A stretch of DNA of 64,000 nt from positions 1 to 64,000 of the forward strand of contig NZ_RHOV01000004.1 of NCBI RefSeq assembly GCF_003946655.1, given 5' to 3'. Made by a program: the position numbers and the translations under genes. The DNA comes from Lapidilactobacillus achengensis. GTDB taxonomy: Bacteria; Bacillota; Bacilli; Lactobacillales; Lactobacillaceae. How positions within the stretch are numbered: position 1 is the first letter of the stretch; every line of letters begins with the position of its first letter. Shown piece by piece: positions 8,194-16,901 of this stretch. The notes beneath the pieces were generated by a model that had not been told where the DNA came from, made no database searches, and saw only the letters and a list, made by a program, of their open reading frames with translations.

Positions 8194-8407
8194 GCGTGGC
8201 ATTGGTGGTGGATAGGTGTGGTGGGGCTCCAGGTCGGGCTGGGGGTGGTGGAACGCGGCGGGCACGACTTGAAGCTTTTCGGAAGTGCACCGAAAATCTT
8301 CAAGCTCGGCCTTATTGTAGGCGATAAATCGCCAACAATAATATCGCGGCTGACTCACCCCCAGCCCGACCTTCCGCCGGCAAACGAACGAACCACCAAC
8401 GCCACGC
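8194..8407. repeat. Large multi-stem inverted-repeat element
   Basis: Nested arms are seen: an outer pair at 8194-8209 and 8392-8407 (16 positions, one G-T), then a perfect 16-base pair at 8231-8246 and 8357-8372. Inside lie two hairpins, 8268-8304 (CTTGAAG/CTTCAAG, then TTTTCGG/CCGAAAA) and 8312-8341 (TTATTGT/ACAATAA, then GGCGAT/ATCGCC). The whole would fold as a long stem ending in a three-way junction. Reading frames across it (8127-8433 on both strands) are by-products of the repeat. Confidence 0.8.
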
Positions 8408-8439
8408 TCCGCTCCAGCCGCTCAACGTTATAACAGCCG

Positions 8440-8530
8440 TTTGAGCGCTCACGCCAATTGGTAAGCCATCGCTAACTGATAAGGATCCACGCCATTGACG
8501 GCCATGGTTAGTGGTCACCAGCTTTAAATT
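8440..8530 (-). repeat. Diverged piece of the 57/58.6 kb repeat, opposite orientation
   Basis: The segment ATTGACGGCCATGGTTAGTG (about 8498-8517) and the upstream GAGCGCTCACGC part resemble the reverse complement of the long direct repeats near 57160 and 58700. Only parts are alignable by eye. From 8530 to 8787 I see no gene and no clear structure. Confidence 0.45.
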
Positions 8531-8787
8531 GACGACACCAGTATAGTCGGTCTGATGAACCAAGGCAGGTTCTTGATGAATCATCTGAATCGGTCGGCTT
8601 CCAAACCAATGATTGTTAAGGAAACAAGCAGAGAGTGTTCAGCCTACGCAAAATATCCCGGTCTTCTAATCTAAATCAGTTGGCATTGTCGTACCACCCC
8701 AAAAGTGGGCGATCGTTTGACCGCTAGCTCGCAAAAGCACTTCGTCAGATATCCAACTTTGATTGCAGATAAGCTCGATTCTGCCTA

Positions 8788-8945
8788 GCAACCGCCTCAG
8801 GACGTGTGGCTCAGCGGTGAGATTATTCTTAGCGATTTATCGCTTAGAATAAGGCCTGATTTTGAGACAAGCCGCTGGGCTTGCGGATTGGCTCAAAACA
8901 GTGCCCACCGCGTTCCAGCCACGACAAACGTCCTGAGGCGGTTGC
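8788..8945. repeat. Multi-stem inverted-repeat element
   Basis: The outer arms are a perfect 18-base pair (8788-8805 GCAACCGCCTCAGGACGT with 8928-8945). Inside follow GTGGCT 8806-8811 with AGCCAC 8917-8922, and GCGGTG 8814-8819 with CACCGC 8906-8911. Two terminal hairpins lie at 8823-8852 (TTATTCT/AGAATAA, AGCGA/TCGCT) and 8860-8898 (TTTTGAG/CTCAAAA). The layout (three stacked stems, then two hairpins) is the same as in the element at 8194-8407 although the sequence differs. Confidence 0.8.
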
Positions 8946-9070
8946 GTCACCACCAAACCCCACCACAACTGCAATCAAGCGAGTAATCAAGAATAGCAGC
9001 TATATTTTTCAAATCAGTTCAACCAATAAAGAATCGGTTTTTTTCAAGAAAAGTCAGACCTGCGCCCGCT

Positions 9071-9097
9071 TTGTTACGGCGGTTGTTATGCTATAAT
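9071..9097 (+). promoter_or_regulatory. Extended -10 promoter of the 9143 gene
   Basis: TGCTATAAT (TATAAT at 9092-9097) is a consensus extended -10 box; a weak -35 TTGTTA is at 9071-9076. Confidence 0.6.
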
Positions 9098-9142
9098 CAA
9101 ATAAACACTTTGTCACTTGTGGAAGGATTTGGGAGGGTTATT

Positions 9143-11476
9143 GTGCTCGAATTAAAAGATATTAAAAAGTACTACCGCGTTGGCGAGACCGTTACAAAAG
9201 CGCTGGATGGCGTTTCGGTTGCTTTTCGTAAGCAAGAATTCGTCGCGATCTTAGGGCCCAGTGGTTCTGGGAAAACGACGCTGTTGAATATGATCGGCGG
9301 CTTGGATCAGTATGACTCTGGCGATATGGTCATCAACGGGAAATCGACTAAGAGCTTTAAACCGACGGATTGGGATGCTTACCGCAATAACTCGATTGGA
9401 TTTGTGTTCCAAAGCTACAATTTGATTGGTCATTTAGGCATTCTGGAGAACGTTGAATTAGGTATGACCTTAAGTGGGGTCAGCGGCGCGGAGAAGCGGC
9501 ATCGCGCTGAGGACGCGTTGATTCGGGTCGGTCTGAAAGATCATTTGCATAAGAAGCCGAACCAACTTTCTGGTGGGCAGATGCAGCGGGTCGCAATCGC
9601 CCGAGCGTTGGCCAATGATCCGGATATTTTATTGTGCGACGAGCCGACGGGGGCTTTGGATACCGAAACTAGCGTGCAGATCATGGAATTGATTCGCGAG
9701 CTTTCCGGCGAGAAATTAGTGATCATGGTCACCCATAATCCGGAATTGGCGAAGCAATACGCGGATCGGATCATTGAGTTCTCTGATGGGAAGATTCGGC
9801 ATGACTCCAACCCTCACCAGGAACGGCCGAAGCCAGATCAGTTCCAATTGAAGCGGACGAAAATGAGTTTCTGGACGGCGCTTAATTTGTCGTTCAATAA
9901 TATCCGGACGAAAAAAGGGCGGACGTTTTTGACGGCCTTTGCTTCTAGTATCGGGATCATTAGTATTGGCGTTGTGCTGGCGTTATCCGGTGGTTTCCAG
10001 AAACAGATCGATCAGACCCAGACGAAAACGTTGGCGAAATATCCGATCACGATCTCGCAGCAGGCGACCGACTTGCAGGCGGCTTCGGCGGAGCAGCAGA
10101 AGGAAACCAAGCAGCTCAGTGGCAAGGGCACCGCGGTCACCGCTAAGATCAGCATGCAGCAAAAGGCGATGAAGACCAACAAGATCACCACGAAATACCT
10201 GAACTATGTCAAAGATATCGATCCGGCTTTGAGCAACAACATTGGCTATACCCGCTTGGTGGGCATGAACCTGTTGCGCAAAGTCGATGGCAAGGTTGAA
10301 ACGGTGACTTTTTCCAGCGCTAGTAGCAGTAACTCTGGCGCCGCGGCGATGTCGGCCTCAACTGGTTTAGGCAGCTCCTCGTTCCCAGAGCAACTGGATC
10401 AAACTAAGGAGAATTTCCTGAAGAAGAATTATCGGTTGTTGTCAGGGAGCTATCCTACCGCCGCCACTGACCTGGTGCTGGTGGTCAATTCGGATAACAC
10501 AATCAATATCAACGCCTTGAAGAATCTCGGTTTTGACATCAATGATGGTGAGAAAATCGATTTCGATCAGCTGGTGGGCACCGAGATTCAGTTGGTCGGC
10601 AATGATGACTATTACACGGCGCTGCCAACGGGGAACTATATTCCCAATACAGACGTCAGCTCCTTGTATGACAAGAGTGGCAACCTCAAGCTCAAGATCG
10701 CCGGCGTGATTCGCGCGCGCAGCAATTCCAACATGGATCTGTTATCCACTGGCGTTGCTTACAGCGATAAATTGGCGCGGCAGATCATTGATTTGAACCA
10801 AGATTCCGCGATCGTCAAGGCGCAAAAAGCGACCGACGTCAATGTGATGACCAACCAGAAGATGGACGCCACCACGAAGCAGACTTTTTTGGCTACGTTA
10901 GGCGGCAGCAGTATGCCTTATAGCCTCATGATCTATCCGAATAATTTCAAAGATAAAGATGCTGTTTTGAAGTATTTGGATAAATGGAACAAGGGCAAGA
11001 GCAAGACCAATAAAATCACCTACCTGGATCTCGCCGGTACCGTGACCAATTTAACCGGTGGTTTGATGGACGCGATCACCTATGTGCTGGTCGCTTTCGC
11101 CGCGATCTCGCTGATCACCAGCATGATCATGATCGGGATCCTGACCTATACGTCAGTGCTGGAGCGGACCAAGGAGATCGGGGTGCTGCGCGCGTTAGGG
11201 GCCCGGAGCAAAGACGTGACCCGAGTATTCGACGCCGAAACCTTTATTTTAGGCGTTTCTTCCGGATTATTAGGGATCCTGATCGCCGAATTGTTGACCT
11301 TCCCGATCAATTCCCTGTTGTATAATCTGACCGATTTGAAAAATGTCGCGATCCTCGATCCTGTCCAAGCGTTGATCCTAGTTGTGGTCAGCACCATCTT
11401 GACCATGTTAGGCGGGCACATTCCAGCTAGAATGGCCGCCAAGAAAGACGCCGCGATCGCGTTGCGCGCGGAATAG
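9143..11476 (+). CDS. MacB/FtsX-like ABC transporter, ATPase fused to permease
   Basis: The protein has 777 residues. The start is the GTG at 9143 after GGGAGGG; an upstream in-frame ATG at 9071 lies in the promoter. Residues 1-225 are a LolD/MacB-type ATPase: Walker A GPSGSGKTT, signature LSGGQ, Walker B ILLCDEPTGALD, switch His in MVTHN. Then comes a first membrane helix (about 265-285), a long extracellular domain of around 350 residues, and three C-terminal helices with an FtsX-type permease signature (KEIGVLRALGA). Such proteins work as mechanotransmission ABC systems in peptide-antibiotic resistance, sensing or export. It stands alone, with no two-component genes beside it. The substrate is unknown. 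Confidence 0.88.
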   Translation: MLELKDIKKYYRVGETVTKALDGVSVAFRKQEFVAILGPSGSGKTTLLNMIGGLDQYDSGDMVINGKSTKSFKPTDWDAYRNNSIGFVFQSYNLIGHLGILENVELGMTLSGVSGAEKRHRAEDALIRVGLKDHLHKKPNQLSGGQMQRVAIARALANDPDILLCDEPTGALDTETSVQIMELIRELSGEKLVIMVTHNPELAKQYADRIIEFSDGKIRHDSNPHQERPKPDQFQLKRTKMSFWTALNLSFNNIRTKKGRTFLTAFASSIGIISIGVVLALSGGFQKQIDQTQTKTLAKYPITISQQATDLQAASAEQQKETKQLSGKGTAVTAKISMQQKAMKTNKITTKYLNYVKDIDPALSNNIGYTRLVGMNLLRKVDGKVETVTFSSASSSNSGAAAMSASTGLGSSSFPEQLDQTKENFLKKNYRLLSGSYPTAATDLVLVVNSDNTININALKNLGFDINDGEKIDFDQLVGTEIQLVGNDDYYTALPTGNYIPNTDVSSLYDKSGNLKLKIAGVIRARSNSNMDLLSTGVAYSDKLARQIIDLNQDSAIVKAQKATDVNVMTNQKMDATTKQTFLATLGGSSMPYSLMIYPNNFKDKDAVLKYLDKWNKGKSKTNKITYLDLAGTVTNLTGGLMDAITYVLVAFAAISLITSMIMIGILTYTSVLERTKEIGVLRALGARSKDVTRVFDAETFILGVSSGLLGILIAELLTFPINSLLYNLTDLKNVAILDPVQALILVVVSTILTMLGGHIPARMAAKKDAAIALRAE

Positions 11477-11520
11477 TTGGTGGATTTCAATCGACTCAGA
11501 ATAGTTTTCAGCTTTTAATG

Positions 11521-11575
11521 AAAATAGACGCTTGCCTTCGCCGGCAATTTTCGGCGCTAGTGGGAGTCTATTTTT
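11521..11575 (+). terminator. Terminator of the ABC gene
   Basis: Arms AAAATAGAC (11521-11529) and GTCTATTTT (11566-11574) enclose an internal hairpin and end in a T run, 45 bases after the stop codon. Confidence 0.7.
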
Positions 11576-11705
11576 GATTGGTTGTCGAAAGATAAAGCCC
11601 AGCTGTTTCCCCAAAAAAAGTGACACTGAATTCGGGCGGCCGTCAATTTTCAATTGAAAATGGTTTCATTTTGGACGGACTGCGGTATGATAGAAGGGAA
11701 AGAAC

Positions 11706-12032
11706 AATGGCTCCGGGAGCGAGGTGCGGCTTCCAAAATTCTGGCTGGGCTAATGCTCAGGAGCACTACCCGGGGTGGCTCGCACTCTATCAAAACGTGC
11801 TCCGCGCAACTGACTTCTGTGCTTAGCTACGCTCTTGTTCCGGAAGCAAAGGACGCTTCCAAAACAAGAGCTAGGCTAATGCTCGAAGTCAACCCGTTGC
11901 TCTCCGCACTCTATCAAAATGTGCTGCGAGGTGCAGACCGCTGCGCCTTAAAGTATCAGATTGCCCAATCTGCTGCGCAGCTTAGTCAATCTGATAAATT
12001 AATGCTCACGGTCTAACCGCACCTCTCCGCAC
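11706..12032 (+). repeat. Three tandem structured repeat units (A, B, C) with covarying stems
   Basis: Each unit ends with a shared TAATGCTC ... CCGCACTCTATC. Unit B (11797-11909) pairs GTGC/GCAC, GCAAC 11806-11810 with GTTGC 11896-11900, TGACTTC 11811-11817 with GAAGTCA 11885-11891, GCTCTTGTT 11831-11839 with AACAAGAGC 11863-11871, and a GGAAGC/GCTTCC hairpin. Unit C (11921-12032) pairs GTGC/GCAC, GAGGTGC 11928-11934 with GCACCTC 12019-12025, AGACCG 11935-11940 with CGGTCT 12009-12014, and TATCAGATTG 11954-11963 with CAATCTGATA 11987-11996. Unit A (about 11706-11786) is partial. Open frames across the units (for example 11654-12016) are not taken as genes. Confidence 0.8.
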
Positions 12033-12055
12033 TCTATCTAATGGGGGTAATAAAT

Positions 12056-12514
12056 ATGTTTGAATCTGATGCTAAATTGATTGTGACTGGTTGGTTGGTG
12101 CAGGAGGATGTTGATTTTTTGGCTGAGACTGATCGGTTGTCGTTTTTCCTGTATCTTTATGAGTTGTTGGCGAAGAATGATGGGTTGCCCAGTGATTTCA
12201 GTGGGTTTACTTTAGAGCCGCTCTTAAACCAACCGCAATTGTTGAAGTATCGCGATGCTTATCGGGCTGATCCGGCGGCGTTCACTAAGGCGGCGGTGGC
12301 CGCGTATCAGCGGCAACCGCAACGGGTCAATGAGAGTTTAGCGACAATGGCTTATGTGCTGGTCAAGAATAATTCGTTGGAATTCTTGCAGGATTTCGTT
12401 CATGGGTTTGATTTTTGGCGGGGCTGGCAACGGAATCATCAACCGAGTCAGACTTGGGCGTTGACGCAACACGACCAAGAACGGATCGCTGAATATTTCG
12501 ATCGGCAGGCTTAG
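12056..12514 (+). CDS. Hypothetical cytoplasmic protein, 152 residues
   Basis: The ATG at 12056 is chosen because GGGGG lies eight bases upstream (12043-12047). The product is acidic, largely helical in appearance and has no signal peptide or membrane helix; aromatic residues are common (LSFFLYLYELLAK, FVHGFDFWRGW). I do not recognise a family. It begins right after the structured repeat units and precedes the TPM-domain gene on the same strand, with about 135 bases between. Confidence 0.6.
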   Translation: MFESDAKLIVTGWLVQEDVDFLAETDRLSFFLYLYELLAKNDGLPSDFSGFTLEPLLNQPQLLKYRDAYRADPAAFTKAAVAAYQRQPQRVNESLATMAYVLVKNNSLEFLQDFVHGFDFWRGWQRNHQPSQTWALTQHDQERIAEYFDRQA

Positions 12515-12651
12515 TTTTTGTGTTTCAGAAGTGTCGTTGGTGTAGTCGGGCAAGTTAACAAGTTGGACAATTGGATCAGTCTGGAGAGGCCGGTCCTTTT
12601 TTCGTCAGGGCGATTCTGGCAGGTCAAGAATAAGGGTAGGGGGTAATGATT

Positions 12652-14010
12652 ATGAAGAAGAAATGGATTGTGGCGTTGGGTTGGTTAATGGGCTTGGTGC
12701 TCTTAGGTGTGGGCAGTGGTGCGGCGCAACCGGTGGCGGCGACGAATTCCGCTTGGGTCGCCGATCACGCCGAAGTGCTGTCCCACAAGACGGTCACTCA
12801 GATCGATCGGCTCAACGATCAGACATTCAAGCAGCTCACAGGGCAGCCGCAATTAGCGGTGGTGACGCTTCAGCGATTGCCGAAAGATGAAGATGACATC
12901 CATGATTACGCCGTTGATTTGTTCACGAAAATGGGTGTCGGACATCAAGGCTGGGATAATGGGTTGTTACTCACGGTGGCGGTCAAGGATCGCAAGTATG
13001 ATTTGACCGTGGGGTATGGCTTGGAGAATGTGATTCCTGATGGCGCGAAGAAGAAAGTGGTGACGAAGGCGGTCACGAAGCAGTTGAAGGCGGGTCAGTA
13101 TGATTTGGCGATCAGACAGATGACCGCGAATCTGGGTACTTATTTGGTGCAGCGAAAAGGCAATATTTTAACGCCAACGCAAATGGCCGCCAAGCAGGCT
13201 GCCAGTAAGCGGCGCAAACAAATTATTTGGACGATCGTCTTGATCGTGCTGGGCCTCTTGGCATGCTTGGGAATCTATGCTTGGGTCCAATACGCGCGCA
13301 AGCAACGGGTTTGGCGGCAATTTGCCCGTGACCGCGTGGCGGCGGCTGATTTCGTACAGGCATATCCTTTGGCGACGGCGGTTTCCACTGCGGGTATTCA
13401 GAAAGAATTGGAGCTCCTGGATCACCTCAATTCGGCGCCGAAGCAGAACACAGATTACCAGGTGATGCTACAAGTGGTCTATCCAGTGTTAACCAAGGAA
13501 CTTACCACGATTTTACAAACCAATTCGGTGTCTTTGACCAATCCAATCAGCGACTACACCTTGGTGTTGACGCAACCCGCCAAAGCCACGTTATTTGCGG
13601 TGCGGACCTTGGATGATTTATTAGATTTATTGACGCCGTTTGCCCAGGCTTACGCGGCGACAGAAACGCTCTATCAGGAAATTTGGCAACAATATTGCCA
13701 AGAGAACGGGGTGAACGCGGATCGGCAAGAGCACCTCTGGCGATTTATTCAGGGCCACGCCAATTATAATGAAGCCGTGACCGCGGCACAGGTCAAAAGA
13801 ATGATCCGTCAGGTCGATAAAGTGATGGACGACCATGGGAAAGTCACAATCACCGAAGGCAGCAAAGGCAGTGACTGGCCGACTTGGTGGGTCGTTTACA
13901 GCGTTGCCAGTAGTCAAAGCAATAGTAGTTCTTCCGGTTCTAACGACAGTTTCGGCGGCGGCTTTGGCGGTGGCAGTACCGGTGGCGGCGGCTTCTCCGG
14001 CGGCTGGTAG
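12652..14010 (+). CDS. TPM-domain membrane protein (YgcG-like) with Gly-rich tail
   Basis: The protein has 452 residues. The ATG at 12652 lies eight bases after TAGGGGG; the ATG at 12646 is too close. Residues 1-30 are a signal peptide ending near GSGAAQPVAA. About 35-165 form a TPM domain (YAVDLFTKMGVGHQGWDNGLLL and YGLENVIPD are typical). A membrane helix follows at about 183-206. A soluble region of about 200 residues is similar to the next gene. The tail is Ser/Asn-rich and ends in FGGGFGGGSTGGGGFSGGW, as in many TPM proteins. The family is linked to protein quality control in membranes and photosystem repair; the role here is unknown. Confidence 0.8.
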   Translation: MKKKWIVALGWLMGLVLLGVGSGAAQPVAATNSAWVADHAEVLSHKTVTQIDRLNDQTFKQLTGQPQLAVVTLQRLPKDEDDIHDYAVDLFTKMGVGHQGWDNGLLLTVAVKDRKYDLTVGYGLENVIPDGAKKKVVTKAVTKQLKAGQYDLAIRQMTANLGTYLVQRKGNILTPTQMAAKQAASKRRKQIIWTIVLIVLGLLACLGIYAWVQYARKQRVWRQFARDRVAAADFVQAYPLATAVSTAGIQKELELLDHLNSAPKQNTDYQVMLQVVYPVLTKELTTILQTNSVSLTNPISDYTLVLTQPAKATLFAVRTLDDLLDLLTPFAQAYAATETLYQEIWQQYCQENGVNADRQEHLWRFIQGHANYNEAVTAAQVKRMIRQVDKVMDDHGKVTITEGSKGSDWPTWWVVYSVASSQSNSSSSGSNDSFGGGFGGGSTGGGGFSGGW

Positions 14011-14063
14011 TGCAAAATTGACGGTGATTTGGGGTCAACCATGTTAGAAGATGAAAGTAAGGA

Positions 14064-14750
14064 ATGACGACAAACTTTAAACTAGGGCTATTTCTATTAG
14101 GCGGCGGGCTATTACTGTTGGCGTTATTGATTGTGGGCCTACTTTTATATCATCACCGCCAACGGGTTTGGCAACGATTTGGGCACCAGCGGCTAGTGGC
14201 AACTGATTTTCGCCAACAGTATCCTTTGGTCCGCTTTCTCGATCAGGGGGAGTGGCAGCCATTTTTGCAGGGAGCTAACGCGCCGAGTAGCCTAAAGGAT
14301 CGTCAACTTTTACGGTTGGTTTGCTATCCGGCGCTTTGCTTAAAAATCAGTTGGCTCCTTGAACATAATCCAGTCGCCCACGCCTATCCCAGCGCCGATT
14401 ATCGCCTGGTGATCACGCAAGTTCCGCCGCAACAAATTTTTGCGGCGCTAACGTTGTCCCAGCTGGTGCGCCAACTGGATCCGTTGATCGTTCTGATCAA
14501 GCCAACGATGATTCGTTATCAGGACGCGCTTTGGCGGTATCGCCAGGATCAAAATCTGTCGGATCGGCGGCTACGTCAATTGACCCGTTATGTTTGGCAA
14601 CGGGTGGATTTCCACCAGGAACCAACCGTTGCCCAGACGCGGTTACTGATCGTGGCGCTGGCTCAACAGCTGGATCAGGAAGGGCTTGAACGGCCGGTGG
14701 AGCAATCGGGTAATGCTTTGTTTGAAGATCAAGCTCGCTTTCTCAGGTGA
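14064..14750 (+). CDS. Membrane protein paralogous to the C-terminal half of the TPM protein
   Basis: The protein has 228 residues. One N-terminal membrane helix (about 7-28) is followed by HHRQRVWQRFGHQRLVATDF, which matches ARKQRVWRQFARDRVAAADF of the upstream protein; similarity continues (YPLVRF/YPLATA, PSADYRLVITQ/PISDYTLVLTQ). There is no TPM domain and no Gly-rich tail, so this is a free copy of the domain fused to TPM in the neighbour. AAGTAAGGA precedes the ATG. The two probably form one operon and may assemble through the shared domain. Confidence 0.7.
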   Translation: MTTNFKLGLFLLGGGLLLLALLIVGLLLYHHRQRVWQRFGHQRLVATDFRQQYPLVRFLDQGEWQPFLQGANAPSSLKDRQLLRLVCYPALCLKISWLLEHNPVAHAYPSADYRLVITQVPPQQIFAALTLSQLVRQLDPLIVLIKPTMIRYQDALWRYRQDQNLSDRRLRQLTRYVWQRVDFHQEPTVAQTRLLIVALAQQLDQEGLERPVEQSGNALFEDQARFLR

Positions 14751-14836
14751 ACCCGCGAGCAAAAGCCAATTTATCAATTCAAATGTCAAATGGTCAGACC
14801 ATGCTTTGCCAGCGGCGGTTGCGATTGGCAAAAAGT

Positions 14837-14869
14837 AACGATCACGTTGAAAAAGCGTGATCGTTTTTT
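14837..14869 (+). terminator. Terminator after the TPM operon
   Basis: AACGATCACG (14837-14846) pairs with CGTGATCGTT (14856-14865), followed by a T run. Confidence 0.85.
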
Positions 14870-14979
14870 ACTGGACGGCAGTTATGTTAGCGTGGCCTAA
14901 TAGAAACCTTTATAAATGCTAAATATTTGTTTAACTTTTCCTTTAAACATGGTAAAGTAGGTGTGAAGGAGTGAATTTG

Positions 14980-15798
14980 ATGATCGAGTTTTTTATAGGG
15001 CTGCAACCGTGGCAGCAGGCTCTATTGGGGACCCTCTTTACCTATTTCATGACCGCTTTGGGCGCGGCCTTGGTTTTCTTCTTTAAGGAAATCAAGAAAG
15101 AAGTACTTAATTACATGCTGGGCTTCGCGTCTGGGGTGATGATCGCGGCCAGCTTCTGGTCGTTACTTGACCCCGCCATCGCCCGAGCAGAGGAGAACGG
15201 CGATATCGCCTGGCTGGCCGTCGCGATTGGTTTCGCGTTTGGCGGCTTGTTTCTGTACGGCGCCGATCGGCTACTGCCTCATATTGATGGTGCTCGCAAA
15301 AGCACAAAAAAAGGTTTCCCTGATTACCTCAAGAAAACCTTCTTGCTTGTTTTTTCGATCACGCTTCATAATATTCCAGAAGGGCTGGCTGTCGGGGTGG
15401 CGTTTGGGGCGGTCAATCAGGCTGCCGACCCCCGCCTCGCTGTGTTAGCCGCGATCTCAGTGACGCTTGGCATCGGGATTCAAAACTTCCCCGAAGGCGC
15501 TGCTGTTTCGATTCCCATGCGCCAAGCGGGGACCAGTCGAACCAAAGCCTTTTTCTACGGGCAAGCTTCCGGCTTCGTTGAACCGATCGCCGGGGTGCTA
15601 GGGGCGCTACTCGTTAGCGCCATGACCCAGATTCTGCCCTATGCCTTGGCCTTTGCCGCCGGCGCGATGATCTATGTCGTGGTGGAAGAATTGATTCCCG
15701 AAGCGCAACAATCCCACAAAGAACACAGTCATATGGCCGTTTTCGGTGTCATGACCGGCTTTGTGATCATGATGATCCTGGATGTGGCGCTGGGGTAA
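14980..15798 (+). CDS. ZIP-family divalent metal transporter
   Basis: The protein has 272 residues, eight predicted membrane helices and the ZIP signature: HNIPEGLAVGVAFG in helix IV and QNFPEGAAVSIPM in helix V, whose His, Asn and Glu residues form the metal site. It imports Zn2+ or related ions (ZupT/GufA subgroup), or in some members balances them. The ATG at 14980 follows GAAGGAG; the GTG at 14971 overlaps that site. It is monocistronic with a terminator shared with the convergent LacI gene. No Zur box was identified by eye. Confidence 0.9.
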   Translation: MIEFFIGLQPWQQALLGTLFTYFMTALGAALVFFFKEIKKEVLNYMLGFASGVMIAASFWSLLDPAIARAEENGDIAWLAVAIGFAFGGLFLYGADRLLPHIDGARKSTKKGFPDYLKKTFLLVFSITLHNIPEGLAVGVAFGAVNQAADPRLAVLAAISVTLGIGIQNFPEGAAVSIPMRQAGTSRTKAFFYGQASGFVEPIAGVLGALLVSAMTQILPYALAFAAGAMIYVVVEELIPEAQQSHKEHSHMAVFGVMTGFVIMMILDVALG

Positions 15799-15830
15799 CC
15801 GTTTATATATATTTTGGATAATTAGATGCA

Positions 15831-15876
15831 TAACAAAAATGGTCAGGGCTAGAAATGCCTTGGCCATTTTTGTTAT
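15831..15876. terminator. Bidirectional terminator between zip and lacI-type genes
   Basis: AACAAAAATGG and CCATTTTTGTT arms (15832 onward, and to 15874) with A and T runs serve both convergent genes. Confidence 0.85.
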
Positions 15877-15880
15877 GTTT

Positions 15881-16873
15881 TTAAACGGTACCACGTTTTA
15901 TCAGTTTTGGTTTCAAGCAAATTTGCTTGATTGGTGCTTCTGGAGAAGTGATTCGTTCTTGGAGCAACGCGTATGCGGTATCACCCATTTCTAGGAGATT
16001 TGTTGCCATTACTGTCATCCGTGGATGGGTCATTCTTGATAAGTCAGTATCATCGAATGACAAAATTTTGACGTCGTGTGGGATCGAAAGTTTGTGACTT
16101 TGGAAATAATTTATTAGTGAATAGGCATAGCCATTATTCACGCAAAACCAAGCGTCGGGGAGGTCATCAAGCTGACGAATTGCATCAAAAAGAAAGCCCT
16201 GATTTTCTTTGAGATGGCAGATCGTCCACTCGGGTTTGGATTGAAAGTTGAGCTGCTTTTGTGCCAACTCGAAGCCAATGAAACGCTCCTGATAACTCGG
16301 AGAACGATCAATGTCACCGATGAAGCCGATTGTCTGTACTGAATTGGCTGCCAGAAATGCCAATGCCTCAATGCTGCCATCAATGTTAGCAGTTAAGACA
16401 CTGTCAATATCTAAATTTGGCTGGTGATGATCAATTAGGACTTTCGGTGTCTTGATTGCTTCCAGTTTTCTTAAATATTCCGTTGAAAAGTAAGAAAGAA
16501 TGAAAATGCCATCGTAGTTTCCCTGTTCAATTTGTGGTGGTAGTTGCAATTCTTGCTCCTGTTCACTTGAAATAGCGTAAATGTCGATTTGTTGATTGTT
16601 TTTGAGAATCTTTTCCTTAATCTCACTAAGGATAACTCCAAAAAAACTGTTAAGAGTCAAAGTCAAATCTGTTGTGATCAAGGCGAAAAGAGAACCGTTG
16701 TTTGTCACCGCATCGTTTGCTCGCTCGGAATAGTTATAGCCAACCTTTTGGGCAGTCTCGTGAACCAGCTCGCGAGTACGGACGCTAACTGTATCCTTGT
16801 TACGTAGTGCTTGCGAAACCGTATTTTTTGAAATTCCTAAACGATCCGCAATAGTTTGCATTGTCACTTTCAT
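15881..16873 (-). CDS. LacI-family regulator of the mannoside locus
   Basis: The protein has 330 residues. Residues 5-25 (MQTIADRLGISKNTVSQALR) are a LacI helix-turn-helix, followed by a hinge and a periplasmic-binding-like effector domain (residues about 60-330; ILIDHHQPNLD, ILSFDDTDLSRMTHP). It is divergent from the ABC-GH130 operon, and the spacer holds two similar ATTAC-N-TAAT palindromes. One lies just downstream of its own -10 box and one in the promoter of the operon. It most likely represses both until a mannoside or its product binds. Confidence 0.88.
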   Translation of the reverse strand: MKVTMQTIADRLGISKNTVSQALRNKDTVSVRTRELVHETAQKVGYNYSERANDAVTNNGSLFALITTDLTLTLNSFFGVILSEIKEKILKNNQQIDIYAISSEQEQELQLPPQIEQGNYDGIFILSYFSTEYLRKLEAIKTPKVLIDHHQPNLDIDSVLTANIDGSIEALAFLAANSVQTIGFIGDIDRSPSYQERFIGFELAQKQLNFQSKPEWTICHLKENQGFLFDAIRQLDDLPDAWFCVNNGYAYSLINYFQSHKLSIPHDVKILSFDDTDLSRMTHPRMTVMATNLLEMGDTAYALLQERITSPEAPIKQICLKPKLIKRGTV

Positions 16874-16901
16874 GAATTATAGCTCCAGTCATATTACTAA
16901 C

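Noticed and set aside
8127-8433. Overlapping short reading frames on both strands
   Set aside because: They arise from the large inverted repeat and lack ribosome sites.
11654-12016. 120-residue plus-strand frame
   Set aside because: It is the translation of the covarying repeat units; related frames occur at the other copies only by descent from the repeat.
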